Shown here piece after piece: positions 55,125 through 64,000 of a DNA stretch of 64,000 bases. Both the position numbers and the translations under genes were made by a program. The DNA comes from Microcebus murinus (lineage: Eukaryota; Chordata; Mammalia; Primates; Cheirogaleidae). The stretch is taken from the NCBI RefSeq assembly GCF_040939455.1, contig NC_134108.1:35570501-35634500 (forward strand), read 5' to 3'. Position 1 is the stretch's first letter. The number at the start of each line of letters is the position of its first letter. Under the pieces are notes generated by a model. The model saw only the letters and a list, made by a program, of their open reading frames with translations. It was not told the DNA's origin and searched no databases.

Positions 55125-55300
55125 GGGACTTAGCTTCTATTTTTAGCTCTGCTATTCCATATTTGGTTGTCCTTAGGCAATTCCACCCAACATCTTCTCA
55201 GTTTATCATATCTTCCCTATCTGCAACACAGGATTTTAAGGAGATTATGCATATGAAAATAGCTCTGAGAAGTTTAAAGAGCCACATAAACATAATGCCT
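55125..55300 (+). mobile_element. MIR SINE, sense, diverged
   Basis: 'tagctctgctattccatatt', 'gttgtccttaggcaattcca', 'tcttctcagtttatcatatc' and 'aggagattatgcatatgaaa' follow MIR order. Confidence 0.6.
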
Positions 55301-55389
55301 CTGGAAGGCTGGGTGGATGATGCAATTTTCTAGTACCCAGAAGTGGCTTCAGGGAAAGCAAGTCATCGATATTCCTTTAAATGACATAA

Positions 55390-55460
55390 TGCAGGTAAAA
55401 CTAGAAGCACAGACCCATGCTCATAGTGAGTGTTCAATAAATATTTGCTATTATTAGTTT
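55390..55460 (+). mobile_element. MIR/L2 3' tail, sense
   Basis: 'atagtgagtgttcaataaat' with 'atttgctattattag' is the shared MIR 3' end. It may be the separated tail of the neighbouring MIR or a second copy. Confidence 0.55.
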
Positions 55461-57340
55461 TTTCTTGCCCATTCCAGGAAACAGAATCCTTTTTGAGCAC
55501 CACATGGACCCATTTCACTTGACAATAAACCTGTCTTGATTTATACTGAAAGCTCCAAATGTGTGTGAAATTTCACTACCTTGATAAATACAACAAGCTG
55601 AGAAATAGTATTTTCAGATTCAGGGAGTAAAATCCAGACATTAAGATCTGAAACTAATCCTAGGAAGCAACTTGCTTATATTTTATCCCTCAGTAAGTCC
55701 TTATCTTTTTTTTATCTACATTATTTACTTAAAGTACCTTGGATTAAAACTGCTTTTAAGGATCAGACCTAACATGATACTCTATGACCTCAGTGGTTTT
55801 GGTTTGATAATCATTATACATATTTACATCAGTTTTCCTACAAATTCAGGATTTGGGGAGACCAGAGATGATTATGATACTTCCTATTGATTTGACAAGT
55901 TTGAATAAATAACTGAAACACAAAGATGGGGTAATTTTTGCCAAATAGTTAGAGCTTTAAAAAAATAAATTTCTTATTTAAAAAATTCACTTTAGGAAGT
56001 GAATTCTTTACCTAGCTGCAGAAACTGCTGGATGGGAACATACCCTCTCAGTCCTCCCTGGGCGAGGACATGGAAAGTCCATGTGAATGTGCAGTTTTAA
56101 AAGTGATTAAAGTGATTCTAAGGGAAAATCATAAATATCTCAGGCCACTGTTTCCCGTTCTATGACCTTCCTCCTTAATTTGTGTTTTTTTCTATTCTTA
56201 CGCTATGAGCTAATGTTTTCTTTAGAGCTTCACTATTATCCACAGTGCTTCTAATTTGATATTTGACTTTAATTGGAATTTAATTAAAACAGATCCAAAC
56301 TGGAATGGGAGGCCTTATGAGACAGCGAACTCCCTCATTGCACATTTAGGCAGATGCTGGGTATCTGTATGCTAAGGATGCTGAAGAGAGCATCCTTTGG
56401 AAGTTTGTGCTGTAAGGCTCACAGAATCCTTTCCAATTCCTGAGATTTTATTCTAAAGATCTAAATTAACATAATCATATTTATCATTTGCTTGTATTGC
56501 CTAACTATTCCATTTGTATGAGATATTTGGTATTTTACTAATTTTGTGTTGTTTGCTCCCTTTCTATTTATTCAGCTGCATACTTGATTTTAAAACCACT
56601 TGAGAATTGGTAATGCCTGTGGGCAACTGTCACAAAGAGCCCCTCCCAAGAATACTCAGTGGTGAAAGAACCTCTTAAAGGAAAAATGAGCAAATCCAGA
56701 GTGAAAAGGGGAATATGCTTCGTAGAAACTCTGACCAGGAAGCTTGATGCAAGAAGGCAGAAAGGGGAACTTAGAGATCATAAGAATGATTTGTACTGCA
56801 ATTTCAGAAGCAGAAATCTAAGATAGTGAGATTTATAAAGATAATCAAATCTTTTCTCAAGAAAAGTAGAGGAGGCACATCCCAGTCTGTGATTGGTGGT
56901 TTGCACCTGTTCAATACTGCCTTGTTCGTGAGAAAAAATGGATTGGAGTCTAAATTCCCTAGTAGGGTTGTTCTACTTCTGTGTCTTCTCCTCACTTCTA
57001 CTATTTCAATTGGGTTTAATGTTTTTCTTAGATAAGTTAAGCTTGTGAATATGGTGCTGCTTTAATTCTCCTAGAGGCCTCTAAACTTACATGGCTTGTG
57101 AAACTGGGTCCCTGGGTGATTGAGCAAACACTCAACCACCTGTTCTTATGTTCCAAGAGTGAGAGAAGAAGCATTAGTGGATTTCTTTCTCCATCAATTC
57201 CAGAAAGACTTGGGGACCAGTAAGCAGCTCTGAAACAAGCTTTGGATAATTGATAGAGATTGATAGAGCAACTTGGATGCTAAACAACAGAATCATAAAA
57301 TTTTAGAACCAGGAGACAAACCTTGAAGATGATCTTATTT
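55461..57340. other. Unique non-coding sequence
   Basis: About 1.9 kb with no recognisable repeat. AATTCACTT (55984-55992) and AAGTGAATT (55997-56005) make a small 9-bp-arm hairpin with a 4-base loop. No gene is supported. Confidence 0.45.
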
Positions 57341-57466
57341 AATGATTCTCAACCCTGATTGTACACTAGGATCACCTTGGTTGCTTTAAAAAGCAGTACC
57401 AGTATTGGGACTCTACTCCAGACCAATTGATAGCTGAAATTGGGCCCAGGAGACACTCTTATTTTT
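57341..57466 (+). mobile_element. MER5-type hAT-Charlie element, partial
   Basis: 'atgattctcaaccctgattg', 'tacactaggatcaccttggt' with 'tgctttaaaaagcagtacca', and 'gggactctactccagaccaa' match MER5A/MER5B, an ancient eutherian non-autonomous hAT. The right inverted end is eroded. Confidence 0.75.
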
Positions 57467-57593
57467 CCGATGGAGAAAATGAGGGCCAAAGTTTTCTTTA
57501 ATTTCACGAGTGTTCAGAGCCAGTGGTGACAGGCAGAGGACAGCATTGGTCTCAGGTCAGAGTTCTTCCAGCAGGGAACATTTTTTAAAGTTG

Positions 57594-57597
<4 letters not shown>

Positions 57598-57658
<61 letters not shown>
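57598..57658. repeat. (TC)n microsatellite, about 30 units
   Basis: An uninterrupted polypyrimidine TC tract of 61 bases. Its purity and length predict high length variability. Mirror-symmetric polypurine-polypyrimidine tracts like this can form triplex (H-DNA). Confidence 0.98.
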
Positions 57659-57661
<3 letters not shown>

Positions 57662-58720
57662 CTTACCAAACACCAACTGTATCTCTGAAGGATTTCTCCT
57701 GCAAAAGAACTTGGACACTCCAGACTGCTTTTTTCTTTGAAGAGCCTCTGACCAGGGACACTCAGAATAAACTGAGAGCACATGTAGTTTATATGAATCT
57801 CCTCACACTAATGCACACACTTTGTGCAACAAAATTGACCAGGCAGATGGGTTCCAAAGCATAAGAATCCCGGTTGGAATGGGTTAAACACGCAGGAAGG
57901 CATTCTTCTCTTCCTTCCTCTCCCTTGATTCTGACCTCTGAGCTACACTCTGGGTAAGTAGGTCACAAGAGAGCCTCTCAGGTGGCCCAGCCAACCTCAC
58001 GAGGAGTCACTGGTGGTCCTCTGACTTGAGGAACGTTTTTCCTTACAAAAATAAAATGAGGCTCTAAGACTGGGAAAGGGACATTGTCCTGGGAAGGTGC
58101 TTGCTTTTACAACCGAGAGCAGAAACTCAAAGGTTTTAGTCTTTTCTCATCCCCTCCCTACCACATTTCTTTTCAAAAAGCAACAAATTCTGGCTGGTTA
58201 TCACTTATGCTCCACCCCATTCTTCTAAGTCAGCTTTTGTGCAGGAAAATAGAGAACTGTTTTCACTGCCTTATCAGAGTCCCAGGAAAGGGGAAAGGAA
58301 CGTCTGGCCAGCTATCTGTGCCTTGCCTGGGGACAATGAAATGCTGAGAGCAGGCTCCATGGACCAGGGGCTACCACTTCAGTCCCACAGAGTGTCTGCA
58401 AGGACCAGGGAATGAGGGGTTGGAGGAGGGGCTATGCTTAGCCCGCTGAAAACATAATAGCCCCTGGGGTGGGCTGTTGCAAACAGGAAGGGTGTGGGCA
58501 GGATCTGAGTGCAGCTGCGCCTGCCTCCCATTCCCACAGCCTTTGATCAGTGGGCAAATGGCATTTTGTGCCCTGAGATAAATGCCTGGTCAGAGGGTGT
58601 GGGTGGCTGTGGAGGGGGATAAGGATTAAAGAAGAAGGTGTTTTATGGCCTGCCTTAAGCATGTGTGTTTCAAACCTGGGATGGGAAAGGGCTAAGTATG
58701 AGGGAACAGAAAGGTTTCCC
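57659..58720. other. Unique non-coding sequence
   Basis: No repeat or gene recognised. The part at 57900-58650 is balanced to GC-rich. Open frames of about 98 codons or less show no domain. Confidence 0.45.
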
Positions 58721-58862
58721 ATGAATGCATTCATTCATTCATCAAACATTTGTTCTGTACCCAGTAAATTCAAGTCACTGTACTGGACACTGTAAGGGAT
58801 ACAATGGTGAATAACACATACGCTGTTTCTAGTCTAGTCTAGTGAATCTCAAGTATGGGAAG
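58721..58862 (-). mobile_element. L2 LINE 3' end, antisense
   Basis: 'attcattcattcatcaaaca' with 'tttgttctgtacccagtaaa', 'cactgtactggacactgtaa' and 'gggatacaatggtgaataac' is the reverse complement of the L2 3' end, including its TGAATGAA tail repeats. Confidence 0.8.
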
Positions 58863-59468
58863 GTTATCTGGGGTGTCACAGATTGCAGGGTGGGGTAACA
58901 AGAGGCCAGACACTCCTTTAGGCTATATACATTCTCCCTGCCCTAGAATCAGAGACTGCGAGCCCCCACTCCACCCTCTTCCCACCTTGCTATGAGTGCC
59001 TGCAGTTGGGAATCACTGTGAACAAGGGCTGCTTTGGGTTTGTGAACTGGGTAGAGGCAGATTCACAAAAACAAGAAAATGTTTTCTGCTTGGTCTAATA
59101 GCAAAGCTAAGGCTCATACGAAAACAAACAAATAAAAATAAACAACCAAAGCCTCCAAATGCACAGTAGAGAGTGGGGCTGCAATAGGGGAGACAGTCTT
59201 GAACAGTGAGAGTGAAAGGAGACATCTGTTCCGGCCAGGGTGATGTGAGGCTGGGCGTGGCAGGAGGAGTTCTATGGAAGGCACAATTCCTAGAGGAGGT
59301 CTCGAGGGCTGGGTGAGATGGAATGTAGATGTGTGGCGATGGGCAAAGGGCGCTGGGAAGGATGGGGAGGGTAGACAGAGCATTTTAAAATATCATAAAT
59401 ACGGCACATAATAAATCACATCATAAGCTATTTGGGCAGCAACATGGGAAAAGCATCCCAGGTAGAGG
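58863..59468. other. Mostly unique sequence, possible further antisense L2
   Basis: 'aaaagcatcccaggtagagg' near 59451 recalls the antisense L2 word 'aaggcattccaggcagaggg', so the antisense L2 may extend in eroded form. Nothing else is recognised. Confidence 0.35.
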
Positions 59469-59517
59469 AAATTATCTTGGGAGAAGATAATTATCTTGGG
59501 AGAAGAAATTATCTTGG
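59469..59517 (+). repeat. 18-19-bp tandem repeat, about 2.6 copies
   Basis: ATTATCTTGGGAGAAGATA (59471-59489), ATTATCTTGGGAGAAGAA (59490-59507) and ATTATCTTGG (59508-59517) are consecutive near-identical units. Low divergence suggests a recent local duplication. Confidence 0.93.
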
Positions 59518-60674
59518 TCCTCCTAGTGGATGCAAGGAGAAGGGATGTTGCCAAGTCCTCTTATGATGGGCAGAGAGAAAAGAAAGGATGAGAGGACAGG
59601 CAGGGCAAAGCCAGTACTGTGTGCCCGACCAGGAAACAGTCCCATGCTGCTCTTTATGTATTGCCTCTCGGTGGCCAATTCTGGGTGTTGCTTCATACAC
59701 CCTTCTTAAGATGGAGGCTAATAAAGTTTACCAAAAACATTTTTGTAGGCCTTGATTTTGGTGAGTGACCTCAGATTAGGAAAATTTTGTGGTTTAGAAT
59801 TCTTCTATGATACTGAACATGGTTTTGGAAGGAGACTGAAATTTTAAAAAGCTGTTGGACTGTTGGTGATGGGGAAGACCTTCCTGTAAGTCAATTCTTT
59901 GTTAATCCAACAAATTCACCTCACTCCTTTGAGGTGAAGGGAAGAATAGTATCTCTTTTGCCTGCTGCCAGCCATAACTCACTGGTAACAATTTGCTAAT
60001 ATCAAACTGTATCTAGCTTTCATTCAGAGGTGTTTGGTTGGAATAAGGAATGAGCATTAAGTGTGTATGGTGGTCAAAGTATACTGTTGGACCATCTTTT
60101 TGTTCATGCTTTGTTATTGTAGTGGCTTGTGGGTTCTGGTTGTGTTGATATCGCACCATACCAAACAAATTGAAAAGTGAAAAATTCAACCAGCTGATTG
60201 TGTTATCTTCATGTCCTGCCAATGATTTTATTATTTTCTAACTCCAGCAGAATGAGTAAGTATTTTGGTAGCACAGATTGGTGTAAGTGTTTAATCTGGT
60301 GTATATTATTAAATATTTTTATTATCATTTACCTTCTTGAAGATTGATTTTATAAGATGAAACCGGTTTGTGTACTTGCACAAGGCTTAGTATAGTTGCT
60401 CTTGATATCAATATTTACTTTTACCGAAACTTAAAACTCCATACCCAGAGCAAAGCCCCTGGCTCTGCAGCAGCTAGAGGCTCATGCACATTATAATCGC
60501 CCCTTCTCCTGGAGGTGGAATGGCAGATGTGGCAGTTTTGGTGTTCACTGTTTTGATTTTGCCATAGTGTCCGGAAGAAGGCTATGCACTATATTCCTGA
60601 AAAATAGAGCCAATTTCTAGCTTCTCGTCTTCTCAAGAGAATTATTATTATTTTTTCTATTTGAAGTAGCTCGT
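59518..60674. other. Unique non-coding sequence
   Basis: No repeat or gene recognised. Confidence 0.5.
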
Positions 60675-60716
60675 GTCTATGGCCATACCACCCTGAACAT
60701 GCCAGATCTCATCTGA
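60675..60716 (+). pseudogene. 5S rRNA-derived fragment (first 42 nt of 5S)
   Basis: The 42 bases starting GTCTATGGCCATACCACC line up with the 5' end of vertebrate 5S rRNA without gaps. They differ at 5S positions 6, 25, 26, 30 and 37, all inside CpG dinucleotides of the functional gene; four are the CpG to TpG/CpA changes expected from methylation decay. The internal control region (about positions 50-97) is absent or unrecognisable, so it cannot be an active 5S gene. Sequence to about 60780 has weak scattered words that might be an eroded remainder. It could be a 5S retropseudogene or the 5S-derived head of a SINE3/AmnSINE-type element. The near-intact match favours a pseudogene. Confidence 0.8.
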
Positions 60717-60958
60717 AGTGGCTCATGTGAGATGCAGATGGCCAAGTAATTCCATTATGCATGGCATCTCAACACATCTTAGCCAATTAGAAAGGGCAAG
60801 AGAGTTACGTGGAATTGATCCTATCCAGAAGGTTTAGGGATACCCTCAGCCTCTCAAACTCTAGTTACTCTGGTTTGCAATGTCACAAGAGCCCCTTGAT
60901 GGGATTAAAGCTGTGTATCTCTGGGCAGTTTGTCTGTTACTCCTTGTGAGCTGTGTGC

Positions 60959-60959
<1 letters not shown>
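60717..60959. other. Unique sequence downstream of the 5S fragment
   Basis: No confident family. It may contain the eroded remainder of the 5S-derived unit up to about 60780. Confidence 0.4.

Positions 60960-60991
<32 letters not shown>
60960..60991. repeat. (TG)n microsatellite, 16 units
   Basis: Uninterrupted TG dinucleotides over 32 bases. Confidence 0.97.
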
Positions 60992-60992
<1 letters not shown>

Positions 60993-61011
60993 CTACAACT
61001 GTGTCAGGGTT

Positions 61012-61118
61012 TGTCAGGGGTTATGTTAAGCTCTCACATTCATTTTATTCAATCTGCCCAGCCATCCAAGGCCCTTTGAAGATGGTCACTTTTTTTACAT
61101 TTATAAAAACCAGGCCAT
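61012..61118 (-). mobile_element. MIR SINE fragment, antisense
   Basis: 'gttaagctctcacattcatt' with 'ttattcaatctgcccagcca' and 'gatggtcactttttttacat' has the order of the antisense MIR centre (low-CpG 'catctcatttaatcctcaca' region). Confidence 0.5.
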
Positions 61119-62744
61119 TTAGTTGACTTCTCTTGACTTTTTTAAAGTGTTTGTTTTGAAATTTCATTTTATACAGGAAATAGACATAATCACCAATAAA
61201 TGTAACTTTAATAACTTAGACCCTGGGAGCCTTTCCTGGTTGGCAAAAAGTCCCCTGCATGCTGCAAATCCTTCTTATGAGATATCCTATTTCTTATCTG
61301 GAGTTGAAAGTCAGGATTAATCCAGATGATTAAGAAAATCTTTCTAAAAGATACCCTGCATCCTCTTTAAAATTAAACTCTGCTTGAAAGTTTCTTTTCT
61401 TACTACAATGATAGTGTCAATGGTAAAAGTAAAAGTAGATCACAGGTGTTTTTGGTGTTTTCCATGGATATTTTTCAAACTCAAAGACAGTGGGATTCTC
61501 CCCATTTATTAATATTACACCACAAAAAGGGACATTAGAATATAATTTCCAGCAAACTCATTATCAACAATCAATATTAATTTGACAATATATTCAACGT
61601 ACCAAAGAAGTTGCAGATGTATATAAAGGAGAAGCTTTAATTCTTTCAATTAAATCATCCATTCAAGATGTTCCCACGTTATATATTACTGTACTACATA
61701 TATGTGCTTGAGCAAATATACACACAGAGTTAATCTGTTTTGTAAAGTCTAAAAGGAAGAAACCCTTCTGCAGATAGCATTTTTGAAGGTTTCTCACCCT
61801 TCCCTTTGCTTTCTAAGGCGTTGAACAACGTAGCTCCTTCCCAGACAGTCAGACTTGCCATAAAAAGTAACATTGGCCATGGGAATTATAAAGGGAGAAG
61901 GGATATGCCATAAACAGGGATAAACATCTTTTTTCATGCAAAGCTGTCAGATCCATTTAAGCAGAGACCTGCTCCTTGTCCCCAGCGCAGCCCCTCTTTC
62001 CTGTCCAGAGAGTAATGAAGCGGGCCTTCCCTCCTAAGTGGCCCATCGTGAGAGGCTTAGATAAGGCACAAAGTTGCCCTCAATAGACTGAAAACCCCCA
62101 TCGCTGGGACAAAGTGGGAAAGCTCTACTTTTGTTACCACTCTATTGAGGAGAAAAAAACCCAAAGAAAACATCCACTGTACAAAGCCTACCATTGTGTG
62201 CTGAGAAACCCTGATCCTTCACTATTGTCTTCAGTCTTATTTATGCAACAGAGATGACTTTTCAGAGGTTTAGCAAAATTATCAGCAGGGCTGTTTTAAT
62301 TCTCTATGTTTATTTGGTTAGTACCCTCTCCATTTTCTAAGGGAAAAAGAGCTAAAAACATTCAAGCAACTGTTTTTAAACAAACATTACAGAGGAAAGA
62401 ATACTGTCCATTTCTGAATAGGAAAGTCCTCTTACAGCGAAATGCTCAGATATAATGAGAAATTTTCTTTATTCCAAGCCTTCAGAAACTAATTCTATAC
62501 ACATGATGGGTAGATAGATTATATGTTTATATTATTTATTATACAGTGTATATAGTATATATAATATACGTTATCATTTCAATCCTTCTATATGTGAACA
62601 AATGCAGCTACTAGCCATGATGGCATTTTCTAACTCAAAAATCCAACGAGGCCTTGAATTATAAAATTATATGTAATGTTTTTAGCTCATGGGGGAGATA
62701 GGAAGTGGAGAGACAGGTGGAGAATGCCAAACAATGGGGGTTTG
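61119..62744. other. Unique sequence with candidate conserved block 61780-62260
   Basis: No interspersed repeat recognised. The block 61780-62260 is balanced in composition and holds CCTCAATAGA (62078-62087) and its reverse complement TCTATTGAGG (62141-62150), 53 bases apart. The core ATTG/CAAT resembles SOX-type sites, and AGATAAGG (62060-62067) resembles a GATA site. An AT-rich low-complexity patch lies at 62505-62570. The regulatory reading is inference. Confidence 0.35.
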
Positions 62745-62890
62745 GGGCCCCATTACCCAGGTTCTGAATTGCAATTCCACACCTTACTCATTAATAGACC
62801 TAGTAAGTATTGTTTTGTCTTGATTTTTGAGCTATAATATTGGGATAATAATAATTCCCTTGCAGACCTCCAGTTACACAAATAAAACCT
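62745..62890 (+). mobile_element. MIR SINE fragment, sense
   Basis: 'caggttctgaattgcaattc', 'cacaccttactcattaatag' and 'ctataatattgggataataa' with 'taattcccttgcagacct' follow MIR 5'-to-core order ('ggataataatagtacctacc'). Confidence 0.6.
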
Positions 62891-63053
62891 CCATTGTAAA
62901 ATGATCATGAAACATAAGCTTTAAACGTGGTTAAGGACTAAGAGTAGATAACAGTGCAGAATAATTTACTTTTCTATTCTACCTCCCCTTTAGAGTCTGA
63001 GAGAGTCTTGAGAAACCTTTGCTAGATCATGCCAGTGAATTTTCCAATTAGAA

Positions 63054-63130
63054 TCTATTATCCATTCAACACATATTTATTACCTATTCTATGCCAGGCA
63101 CTATGCCAGATACTAGAGGAATTCTGCAAA
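63054..63130 (-). mobile_element. L2 LINE 3' end, antisense
   Basis: 'attcaacacatatttattac' with 'ctattctatgccaggcacta' and 'tgccagatactagagg' is the reverse complement of the L2 3' end. Confidence 0.8.
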
Positions 63131-64000
63131 GTTCTTCAGTGATCCTCAAATGTTTGGTTTGAATTTTATTCTAGACATATACTTAAACTATTTTTTTTAA
63201 AAAATAGAAATGGCAAGTATGTTCAGTGTGCTAGATACTAAGTTTTAACTCTTTAGATACCACTGATGTCTTATCTTGCACTCCGGGTTAACTTATTTTT
63301 GTATAGACTCACAATACATCTTCTCCTGCTTTCTCTAAAAATATTTCTACCTCTCCTAAATGTGTCATTGATTAGGGATATAATGGTACATAAATGTTCA
63401 TTTAAAAATTCAGTACTGCTCACAGCTATTCAGGTAATACAAATGTAATAAAAGTGTTACACAAATATTGTGCTCAATGAAAGGCCAGGTCAAGCCTAGG
63501 AATCTATTCAGAGCATATTCTGTTCCCAACACAATTGTACAGTTGTGCAAAAATAAATGGCAGGCTATCTTGTTTAAGATAGTTTGAGATATTTACTATA
63601 AATTTTGATGGGTTTTCTTCCAACCTTTATATTTACGAGAAAGAAGGAGCAATTGTTACATATTATTGGTGAGTTCAATTTTTGAAATAAAATGTTCCTA
63701 CTCGCTTTTTTTGAAGAAATCAGTTTAATTGAAGAGTACATTGAGATTACCAGGGGAGCTGTTCAAAAGTTCCATGACTTGTAAAGACTTACAAGGTTGA
63801 TTTAGGATTTTTTTCAATACTGTACAACCAAAACAAAATATAGCAAAAAATGAAATATTGGCTGATTTCAAATTATTTTCTAAATCAAAATACTAGTGTA
63901 TTCAATGATTGATTTTATAATAAGTCAATGTTATAAATTAGTCCTGTGAAAGAAATACACTAATAAATAATATTTTATCGGTTTATGTTCTGGAGCATAA
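63131..64000. other. Unique AT-rich non-coding sequence
   Basis: No repeat family or gene recognised to the end of the window. Confidence 0.5.

Noticed and set aside
57510..57783. Open frames with Ser-Leu or Arg-Glu repeats on both strands
   Set aside because: These are the translation of the pure (TC)n tract and not a real RE-rich protein.
1..64000. CRISPR arrays, phage genes, bacterial operons or other prokaryotic systems
   Set aside because: Repeat content (MIR, L2, L1M, MaLR, MER1), CpG depletion and lack of long coding frames show this is mammalian nuclear DNA.

Overview
This window is non-coding nuclear DNA from a placental mammal, most likely a primate. I find no protein-coding gene, exon set, tRNA, CRISPR array or bacterial-type operon that the sequence supports. 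The organism call rests on the repeats. Ancient mammal-wide families (MIR, L2, L3/CR1, L1M, MaLR LTRs, MER5) are frequent, and there are three copies of a MER1-type hAT element, one MER30-type hAT element and one FLAM/Alu-like monomer. No full-length dimeric Alu and no young L1 is visible, which is unusual for 64 kb of most anthropoid genomes.

Layout. 1-5.9 kb: mostly unique AT-rich sequence with a (TG)n tract, a perfect inverted repeat carrying two CAGCTG E-boxes, and two MIRs. 5.9-7.8 kb: an antisense MaLR LTR, a MER1 with an 8-bp target-site duplication, and a MIR. 7.8-13 kb: mostly unique, with a possible LTR end near 10.5-10.85 kb and the longest open frame of the window (209 codons, no recognisable domain). 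13-18.3 kb: L1 ORF2 debris, MIRs, an L3/CR1 remnant, an old LTR-like repeat, and a 0.9-kb L2 split by a (CT)n(TA)n microsatellite. 18.3-27.5 kb: largely unique, with a reverse-oriented MER1 flanked by a perfect 8-bp duplication. 27.5-32.8 kb: L1 3' end, FLAM monomer, antisense MLT1 LTR, and a 1-kb L2. 32.8-35.8 kb: an AT-rich stretch without recognisable repeats except a 16-bp minisatellite. 35.8-41 kb: antisense and sense L1M pieces and MIRs. 42.9-49 kb: L2, MIR, MaLR and hAT fossils. 49-54 kb: mostly unique, with a small CpG island at 52.38-52.58 kb. 54-64 kb: scattered MIR, L2, MER5 and microsatellites, plus a 42-bp match to the 5' end of 5S rRNA at 60.68 kb.

No set of genes works together here. 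The possible functions are regulatory: the CpG island, the paired E-box inverted repeat, and a few repeat-free blocks that look like candidate enhancers. The most unusual structures are two very short poly(A) insertions with target-site duplications (37.26-37.33 kb and 47.78-47.87 kb), the 5S-derived fragment whose substitutions all fall in former CpGs, and a 13-bp perfect hairpin inside an L2. Repeat family names come from memory of consensus sequences, so subfamily labels are provisional and boundaries are good to about 10-30 bases unless target-site duplications are given.
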